The translations under genes and the position numbers were made by a program. A stretch of 64,000 nucleotides of DNA from Biomphalaria glabrata. Its lineage: Eukaryota > Mollusca > Gastropoda > Planorbidae. The notes under the pieces are model-generated. The model worked only from the letters and a program-made list of their open reading frames with translations. It was not told where the DNA came from and did no database searches. The stretch is taken from contig NC_074717.1 in the NCBI RefSeq assembly GCF_947242115.1, forward strand, positions 40,134,701-40,198,700, in the 5' to 3' direction. Within the stretch, counting starts at the first letter, position 1. Each line of letters opens with the position of its first letter. Positions 48,041-64,000 of this stretch are shown here, one piece after another.

Positions 48041-48613
48041 GGCGATGTCTTCCATCTCGAAGATTAAGAAAGAGTGCAATATTTCACATGACCACGCAAA
48101 GCCCAGCTGATATTTTGCCAAAACTAATGCAGACAAAGCCGTTGTCTGCAGGGAGTCTACTTAGGTTGTCTTTTCACCGTCTTCGTCTAGGGCCCTTCTT
48201 TGAGTCTCAAATGTGTATACTGCGACCTTCAAAAAAGCTCTCTAGCTGTCTCATTCAGAGGCCAGCTGCTTTTCTCTATGCCAATAAGAGCAAAATGAAT
48301 CCTGATTTGATATTTATAGTGCTTTCGGTACCCCGTTTATCTTTAAACTCGCCAAAAAAATCACATTTTGCATGCGGTCAGCCCCTTGAGGAATAGTTGT
48401 CCAACCCAGCTCGGCTGTTGAATGTTAAATTAAGTAAGGTCTGTAAGCCTCAGCCAGACAGTTGTCTGTTTCTTTAGACAGTGACGCATCTTTTAGAACT
48501 AAAGAACATTTCATACCGTTCATTTTTTTCCCCACGTGTAGTTCAGCCGCAAGAATGGTCACCGCACAGCCACCAATACAATCCTGGTTTCTAACGTTTG
48601 AGAAAATCTTGAC

Positions 48614-49583
48614 CAGAGCCGGTCTTAGGTCACTGCAACCTATGCGGCCGCAGTGGGCCCCGCACTTTCATAGGCCCCGCGTGAATTCTAGGTGTAAATT
48701 ATTAAATTATACCATTTAAACTTACTATTGAAAAGGTTCCTGAAATTATTATAAAATTGCAAAATATACGAAAAAAATTCATCAAAATCTCCTGAAATTA
48801 TTAAAATTTTCTGAAATCTTATGGAAATCTCCTTAAAAAAAGAAAAAAAAAGTCATTTCAGGGTGTCATTCAAATGGAAAACGCCAATCCTACTCACGAT
48901 AAAAAAAAAAACGGCAGTGTCAGCTTTCATTTAATAAAAATGTAATAAGGCGAATTTTAACCAAAACAAGAAGTTCAAATACTTAATTTCACTTAATAGT
49001 CACTGGCATACAAATATAGATCTAAATCTATCTCGACCTCTTTAAAAAAAACAATATTTTGCTAGTGGATATTAAATCTTAAAGGCAGACCTGAATGTTT
49101 ATCGGCCTTTTGTTGGAAAAAAAATAATAAAATACTCTGAAAGACACAAAGATAAAGGCACATTCCTCGTCCCATATGCTAGGACAAATTTGTACAAATA
49201 CTCCTTCTTCCCTAGTGCTATTAGAGCATGGAATGGGTTGCCTGAGCTAGCCAGGAAAACCAGTGACTTGGCAGAATTTAAGTCATTGGTTAATATGCAT
49301 GACTAAATGCATGACGCGTAGGACGTAATCATCTTCTTTTTGAAGTAACGTCTGTATTATATAAGAAGATAAGATAAGATAAAAATACTGTCTACTGTAG
49401 ATGACTCTAAAGTTAATTTGACAGTGATTTTGTAGCCTACTTATTATAGTATGAATACAATTCAAAGACGAATTTAGTTTCTAATACAAAATCTTAATTT
49501 TCACTTATTATCCTTATCCCTACCCATACTGGGCCCCGCGCAATCCGTTGCATAGCGCCCCGCAATCTGTAGAACCGGCCCTG
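48614..49583. mobile_element. hAT-like non-autonomous element, CAGAGCCGGTC ends
   Basis: The left end CAGAGCCGGTCTTA and the reverse complement of the right end, CAGGGCCGGTTCTA, match at 11 of 14 positions. The flanks ATCTTGAC (48606-48613) and ATCTTGAT (49584-49591) form an 8-bp duplication with one difference. GGGCCCCGCGC-type motifs lie inside both ends. There is no transposase. A LINE tail (49130-49383) was inserted later. Confidence 0.8.
49130..49383 (+). mobile_element. LINE 3' end, GATAA-tail family, recent copy
   Basis: The plus strand encodes KYSERHKDKGTFLVPYARTN and YKYSFFPSAIRAWNGLPELA then the stop, with the same residues as the fragment at 17560-18035. The UTR and an AAGATAAGATAAGATAA tail follow. 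A short AAAATACT repeat at both ends may be the target duplication. It is nested in the 48614-49583 element. High identity to the other copy implies recent activity of this family. Confidence 0.88.
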
Positions 49584-49958
49584 ATCTTGATAACATGAAC
49601 ACTAAACTGTTTTCCTGGATACAGTTCACATTGTTTAGAAAATAAAAAATGTCCTTTGAATATTGAGTAGAGTCCACTGCTTAACAAAATAGCTCGATAA
49701 ATTGTGCAAGGTCACTTTGTTGGCCTCCTTCAGTTGTTACGACTATAGTTCATCTGTAGAACACTTTTTCTGATCTGATCTTATCTTATGAACTACATCC
49801 GCTGCTTCAAAAACAAAAAAATGTTTACGTCTTTGGCAAATAAACTTAATTTTGTTCCCGAACTATGTAAATTAAAAAAAGGTTGTGAACCTAAGCCCAG
49901 TGCTTTTTTTGTAAAAAAAAAAATAAAATAAAAAAAATAGGTGCCTGAAGCTCACTAC

Positions 49959-50262
49959 AGTGACCAAAATGGAGGTCTACAAGGCATGCGTTTGGAGCAC
50001 GCTACTGTATTGCAGTGAGTCGTGGACTACCTATGCAAAGCAAGAGAGAAAACTAAATTATTTTCCCTTGCGCTGCCTCTGAAGGATTTTGAAAATCATA
50101 TAATAAGAAAGAGTGTGCAACACTGATATCCTTGCGCAAATGGGTCTTCCCAGCATCTTCGCAATCCTCAGACAACGCCGCCTGTGCTAGTTTGCTCATG
50201 TTCGCCAGATGGAGTACAATAGCCATCGGGTCTGGCACAAGAAAGGTCTCAGCTTCTTAATA
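49959..50262 (+). mobile_element. LINE ORF2 C-terminal fragment (CR1/RTE-like)
   Basis: The plus strand reads TKMEVYKACVWSTLLYCSES, WTTYAKQERKLN, and later DILAQMGLPSIFAILRQRRL and FAHVRQMEYN. These follow the order of the C-terminal part of ORF2 in CR1/RTE-type LINEs (VYxACVLSTLLYGSESW .. LRxRRLxWxGHVxRM). Stops interrupt it. Confidence 0.8.
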
Positions 50263-50482
50263 TAATGAATGTCGATCTTCTTCTTAACAGCAGCATTGTA
50301 GGCTCTAAGTGTTCTCCATTAACATTTTTAAAAAGTTTTTGAACAAAGCCTTCAAAGTTTTGTGCTTTTCTCGATATTCTGCTTTACTTTTATAACATCT
50401 GATAAGCCAGGCTCACATTGAACCGTATTTTCTTTATCATCAGTTCATTAAATACATCTGATTATTAACTATGTAGTAGGCC

Positions 50483-50962
50483 CAAGGGCGGACTGGCTAT
50501 ATGGGCATTCGGGCAAATGCCCGGTGTGCCGGTACCCAAATGAGCCAGAAGGACCACAGAAAGGGCCGCATGGATGCCACTATGTATTAAATTGTTTACA
50601 GGTTTTATAATATTCTTTTACAAACGGGGTCCTCTTAAATCTCTCTACAGAGTAATTATAATTTAATTAAATAAATTATTCGAAATAATGTAATATAGCC
50701 TACATCCGTAGACAGTGCTACTAGTATGCTTTTAGGCAATTTAGGGCCTACACACTGAGCGATTAAAAAGCATCATAAGGGCTATGTGTTTTTTTTTAAT
50801 AGAAATATAGAGCTCATTGTATGCATGTGAACAGTTATCGATGCTCAAAGTAACATAATGATTTTGAGGACCTATAATTGGATGTCCATCAAAAGATATG
50901 TAATTTACGGGCCTGATTGTATTGAAATACCTGGGCCGATTTTGACACCCAGTCCGCCCCTG
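50483..50962. mobile_element. 480-bp hAT-like MITE, CAAGGGCGGACTGG ends
   Basis: The left end CAAGGGCGGACTGG and the reverse complement of the right end, CAGGGGCGGACTGG, differ at one base. The flanks AGTAGGCC (50475-50482) and AGGAGGCC (50963-50970) are an 8-bp target duplication with one difference. There is no coding capacity. The C-A-G-G-G-G-C-G-G-A end type is familiar from hAT elements in many animals. Confidence 0.85.
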
Positions 50963-51204
50963 AGGAGGCCTAATAGTTAATAGCCTAAATTAATAAAACT
51001 CGTGTCTTCGTATTATGTGGTATTATGTCATCAATGGGCCTACCAAATACCAATATAATAATATCGGCAAAACTTTCGATTCGTACACGTATTTTTGCAT
51101 TGTCAGAGATAGGGTTGTGGTTGTTGATAATTTTTAGTTCATAGTTACTGATATTCTTGCTGAATATAGGCTATTGAAAGATGCCCTTTTACCTGCTTGA
51201 GTGG

Positions 51205-51740
51205 ACCATTTAGAGGGCCAATTCTGAGTTTGTGTTTCCACTTAAAAAACATTTTTGTAACCTTGTTTTATTTCTTTTTTTTTTATGACTTATGTTTACT
51301 TCAAATATGTAATGCAATTTATTACATATAGCTGAAAGTTGAAGATTTATATTAAAACTATATAATCTCCGTGTCCAAAGATTAAGGAGCAGTGCAGTAG
51401 GCCTACAGAAAGCAAGTAGACTATGTATAGATACCTATAAGGCTTCTCGAAAGTTTTTTACCAAACGTGCCTGTGATTAATCATAAGCATAAGTTGGCCA
51501 GACCTCAGTACAAACAGCGAAAGTTTAAAAGAACGCAATGTGCGTATATGAACCAAAGCTGGATAAGCTAATCTTCCCATGAATCGGAATGGATCAAATG
51601 GTTGGCGCAGTAAGTCCACATATGTCTAATTTATATTAGACAGATACGCGTATTTGACCTTTGTTGCGACCTACAAAAAAAAAAAATTACAAAGAAAATG
51701 TGTGTGGAAACACAAATTCAGAAGCTGCTCCAAAATTGGT
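51205..51740. mobile_element. Foldback element with about 37-bp inverted arms
   Basis: The left arm (51205-51241) ends CTGAGTTTGTGTTTCCAC, and the right arm (51704-51740), reversed, ends CTGAATTTGTGTTTCCAC. About 27 of 37 arm positions agree, best at the inner side. The interior is AT-rich with no frame. I cannot fix a target duplication. Confidence 0.6.
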
Positions 51741-52020
51741 CTCACTATTTTCAGCGCGAATATCTTAATCTGTGAACCAAAAAACTATAATATCAACAAC
51801 TACAATAAAATATCCTTCCTCCTGACAAAATAAATGTGCGGGAGACGAAAGTGTTGTCGACATAATTTATTTGGGGGGGGGGGGGGGGGGAGGAGTGACT
51901 ACCTGCATGATACTGCGTAATGTGGAGATATATTCATTTCGTTGTTAGTATTATAATACTATTATTAATACATTTTTAATTATTCACGTGTTCTAATTAA
52001 CTGATTTTTTGTAAAGATAT

Positions 52021-53640
52021 CATGGGCGTAGCCAGGATTTTTTTTCGGGGAGGGTTTTAGGGGGGGGGATTCCCCCCGACCCCCCCCCCCCTCGCGGAAA
52101 AAAATTATATATATGTGTGTGTGTGTGTGTGTACATAATTAATCTTTATTACATTCTGACCCTTTCGGAAGACGTTTATTATTTATTGTAGACTCCCCGC
52201 CCTTGCTAGCAAGGGGGTCTGGGGGAGTTCGCAGCGCTCCCCCAGCGCGGGGCGAAGCCCCGCCGCCGAGCACTATTTCTGGTTTTGTAAGCCAACAAAA
52301 TGCATATTCTGAGGTATCTACAGTGCATTATCTTGCTATTAAAAAGTTTTATTTCAAAAACCTAATGTGCTATTCTTACTGACTTAGACCATCTCGCGCC
52401 GTTCGGCGCATTTTCCGGTAAGCTGTTTCCGCAACTCTTATTTTGCGCAATTCATTTTGTGTGAGAACACGTCCCGCAAAACCTCATGCGACGCTCTATC
52501 ACAACCTTACTAAGGATTCGACTCCCAGTTCGGCATATGATTTTTTTGATTTAGACCCGATCTCTATGACTGACTCCTAAAATCTGTCTTAGCCATCTTT
52601 GTTGAGACACATTTAATGATTTTCAATTTCGGCAGAAGACTATTCACACTTTATTAATGGAGCCCAAGCCACTGGTAGAAATTTGTAACCTTTCTTGACT
52701 ACGCGCTTGGAATTACATGCCTGTATTTCGCATTAGATTTTATATCGAAAAGGAAAGTTTTTTCGTCAAATCATCTGTTGAGGGGTTTTAAACTAAGAAA
52801 TCTCGAGTTTTTTTGTTTTGTTTTTCATTCAAAACCCCATTTAGCTACGATCATAGAATTTGGTGACTGTAGTTTGCTTTAAAATTATATTGAAGAGAGA
52901 GGTTTTCAACTCTAAACGCTCTGTAGGGGAATTTTAAACTCAAAACCATCTGGAGGGGTTTTAAACTTTAAAGAAAAAGCCATCTGGAGGAAGGGGATTT
53001 AAACTCAAAACCCCTTTGGCTACGCTCATGGATTTTATAGTGTGTAATTTGCTTTTTTTTATATTGAAGAGGTACTTTTTAGCTTCAAACCCCAACTGGA
53101 GGGAGGGGAGGGGTTTAAACTCAAAACCCCTTTGGCTACGCTCATAGAATTTTGAGTGTGTAATTTGCTTTTTTTATATTGAAGATGGGGTTTATCGTAA
53201 ATTTTGGAGGGGGTTTTAAAATCAAAATTTTCCTCAACTCTGCTGTTGGAATTTGGGGATTGTTGTTTGCATTTTTTTTTGTTTTGTTTTATAGAAGAGG
53301 GGGATTTAACTGCAAAAACCTCTGGTAGGGGGTTTAAAATTCAAAACCCCCTGCAGGGGGTTTTAAACTCAAAGCCCCCTGGTAGAGAGATTTGTATCTC
53401 AAAACCCCCTGATAGGGTTTTTTTAAATCTCAAAACCCCCTGGTAGAGGGTTTTTAACTCAAAACTGCCTCGGATGTGCTGTGGTAAGTGATGATTTAGT
53501 ATTAAAATCTCACCTAAAATAAACAAAATGAAAGCAAAAATCAGTCACTTAATTCCGTCCCCCCCCCTGCGGGGGGGGGGATTTCATTTCGGGGGGGGGG
53601 GGGTTTGAACCCCAACAACCCCCCCCTGGCTACGCCCATG
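52021..53640. mobile_element. 1.6-kb hAT-like element with perfect ends, perfect 8-bp duplication and internal tandem repeats
   Basis: Perfect 16-bp inverted ends CATGGGCGTAGCCAGG (52021-52036 and 53625-53640) are flanked by perfect AAAGATAT repeats (52013-52020 and 53641-53648). Subterminal G/C homopolymer runs lie at both ends. The interior repeats two units: one of roughly 110-130 bp containing CCCTTTGGCTACGCTCATAG (about 52800-53190), and a shorter one with TTTAAACTCAAAACCCCCTG (about 53200-53480). No transposase is present. Confidence 0.9.
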
Positions 53641-54409
53641 AAAGATATAGTTCCATGTGAGACTGTCCTAATATTAATGGATTCAGGATTTCCCAATAGT
53701 AAGAAAACGAACTGTAATAACGAATGGCTCCAAATCAACACCAATAAAAGTAATGCGTATCTCTAGGAACAGTTCCAGGTCCACTACTGTTTTTAATTTA
53801 CATAAATTGCATTAGTTCAGGAACAAACGTCAGGTTGACACATCAAATGCGTATAAGATAAGATACGAAAATGCAATTGAACGATCCTCTAATTAATGGT
53901 TATTGAACGGCCAATCTCTCATCATGTCCTAGGATAGGTCACCCTTTTGTGGTAGTCTAATAAGGCACTGGCTTAGATAAATATTAATATCACAAAACAA
54001 TGCTTACAAATGTTAAAAAAGTCGTAAATTTAGCATACATACAAAAACGAATGTCGTAAATTGCTAGAAGCTTTTATAACAGAAAGTGAGAATTATAGAA
54101 ACATTATTTTGGTAAATAACAATAACGTTTGTTTATAGTAAATAATCAACTTTTTGACTTAATTTTTTTCCTACATGTAGGCTATTAATAGTTAAAAGTT
54201 GTTTTTTTAAACAACGTTTGCTTACTTTTGTTAAATGTATAACCTATACTCTTTTAGTTTTAGAACAAAACTTAAACTCGCTTTCAGATAATAAAAAATA
54301 GAAGTTTCACCCTAATTTTGCTAGCTGCAAAAGATCAAGAAATTAGTTTTCAATATACTTTCAATTTTTGAAAGATAAATGTGACTGGAGGATCACACAA
54401 AACTAATCG

Positions 54410-54527
54410 GGGTCGCTAAAAAAGTGAAACAGGAAAGTTCTGAAGTTGAGGGGGTTTACAGTAAATCTTTGAAGGAAAGCTATAATAACAATCACGCACC
54501 GAATTTCTTTTTGCGCGACGCTAATAT
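54410..54527 (+). promoter_or_regulatory. KLHDC4 upstream segment, repeated in intron 1
   Basis: This stretch just upstream of the KLHDC4 start (GAAAGTTCTGAAGTTGAGGG, TTTACAGTAAATCTTTGAAG, ATCACGCACC, TTTCTTTTTGCG) recurs in the same orientation at 55877-56007. A CACGTG E-box follows at 54530-54535. Position suggests promoter or 5' UTR DNA, but the start of transcription cannot be seen. Confidence 0.6.
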
Positions 54528-54631
54528 AGCACGTGGTTTTCATACACAGGATGCGGAAGTGTCGAAAGTAGTTGCACTTTCGATATATTTTTTATATACC
54601 AACAATTTGAACAATCAAATGCGATTTAAAC

Positions 54632-63494
<8,863 letters not shown>

Positions 63495-64000
63495 ATAATT
63501 ATTTCATGACATTATAAATAAACTACATCCATTCATTGCAATAAAGTCTATGATGTGTCTCCATATTCAGACTTTTTTTTTTAATGAGTGAACTATTAAT
63601 TGTATAATTTTTTGCTTTGTGTTAAGGCCTAAGTGAAATTCTTCGATCTTATGAACTCCATTTAAATGATGCAAAGAACCAAGAAACACATACACACCAT
63701 GGGTAGTTTGATTTTATAAGTAGTTTTAATGTTCTACCATAATGAAGCAAACTTACAATAGAGAAATTATTCACAGTTATAAAAGTGCTAATTTTACAGG
63801 ATGTAATCAAATTGTTTAATGTTTCATGCTTTAAATGTCTTTTTTTCTCATTCTTGTTCCATACATTATTCATGCACTTATTAAATATGGTAGTCAAACA
63901 CACAAACATATTGCAGCCACATCCTTTCCTACTTTTGATAAAGAGAGAAGCAGCTGAAAAACACATCCAGCATTTTAAACTTATGCACTCTTATGTATTA
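63495..64000. other. KLHDC4 3' UTR and flank
   Basis: After the two AATAAA signals the sequence is AT-rich. A minus-strand frame at 63649-63966 has no recognisable domain. Nothing else is visible up to the window edge. Confidence 0.6.

Larger units (their letters stand above)
45078..54631. other. Intergenic interval between divergent ZCCHC14 and KLHDC4
   Basis: Both genes fire outward from this 9.5-kb gap, so it must hold two promoters, probably near 45.1-45.7 kb and 54.3-54.6 kb. A (TC)n tract lies at 45709-45733. The middle is mostly mobile DNA: a GC-rich retroposon (46478-46975), a GC-rich piece with an AATAAT tail (47826-48040), hAT-like elements (48614-49583, 50483-50962, 52021-53640), a foldback element (51205-51740) and LINE scraps. 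The stretch 48140-48420 is probably repeat-derived but unidentified. I see no host gene with support. Confidence 0.7.

Noticed and set aside
47798-48136. 112-codon minus-strand frame
   Set aside because: It overlaps the GC-rich repeat-like segment and has no domain; base composition explains the open frame.

Overview
This window is animal nuclear DNA: AT-rich, with many short exons, long introns, GT-AG splice sites and dense mobile-element debris. The proteins are clear bilaterian orthologues. The repeats (tRNA-headed SINEs, LINE tails, and long stretches rich in TCTAGA/AGATCTAGA) fit a gastropod mollusc, most likely a freshwater pulmonate snail. That placement is inference; no marker gene proves it. 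Layout: five host genes alternate in strand. (1) Last coding exon of cytochrome c oxidase subunit 4 (COX4), + strand, 459-595. (2) VPS35, - strand, 4323-15543, complete in 17 coding exons (798 aa). (3) NOB1, + strand, 15894-26673, complete in 8 coding exons (437 aa), head to head with VPS35 across about 350 bp. (4) ZCCHC14, - strand, 33781-45077, complete in 13 coding exons (1022 aa). (5) KLHDC4, + strand, 54632-63494, complete in 13 coding exons (607 aa), with ZCCHC14 and KLHDC4 head to head across about 9.5 kb. In all four complete genes the exon phases add up to one open frame, so these models are well supported. The genes do not form one pathway: retromer sorting (VPS35), 40S ribosome maturation (NOB1), respiration (COX4), a SAM/CCHC RNA-binding-type protein (ZCCHC14) and a kelch protein (KLHDC4). 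From general knowledge all five human counterparts lie on chromosome 16, so the block looks like old conserved linkage. The rest is mobile DNA. NOB1 intron 1 is a nest of elements: a LINE split by a 1.6-kb inverted-repeat DNA element, next to a hAT-like element that itself holds a second LINE tail and a fragment of an OTU-like protease. The interval at 45-54 kb holds several non-autonomous DNA elements, three with 8-bp target duplications, plus a GC-rich retroposon. Retroposed units of only 58 and 85 bp with intact target duplications lie in NOB1 and VPS35. The segment just upstream of KLHDC4 is repeated inside its first intron. No tRNA or rRNA gene, CRISPR array or intact virus-like element was seen.
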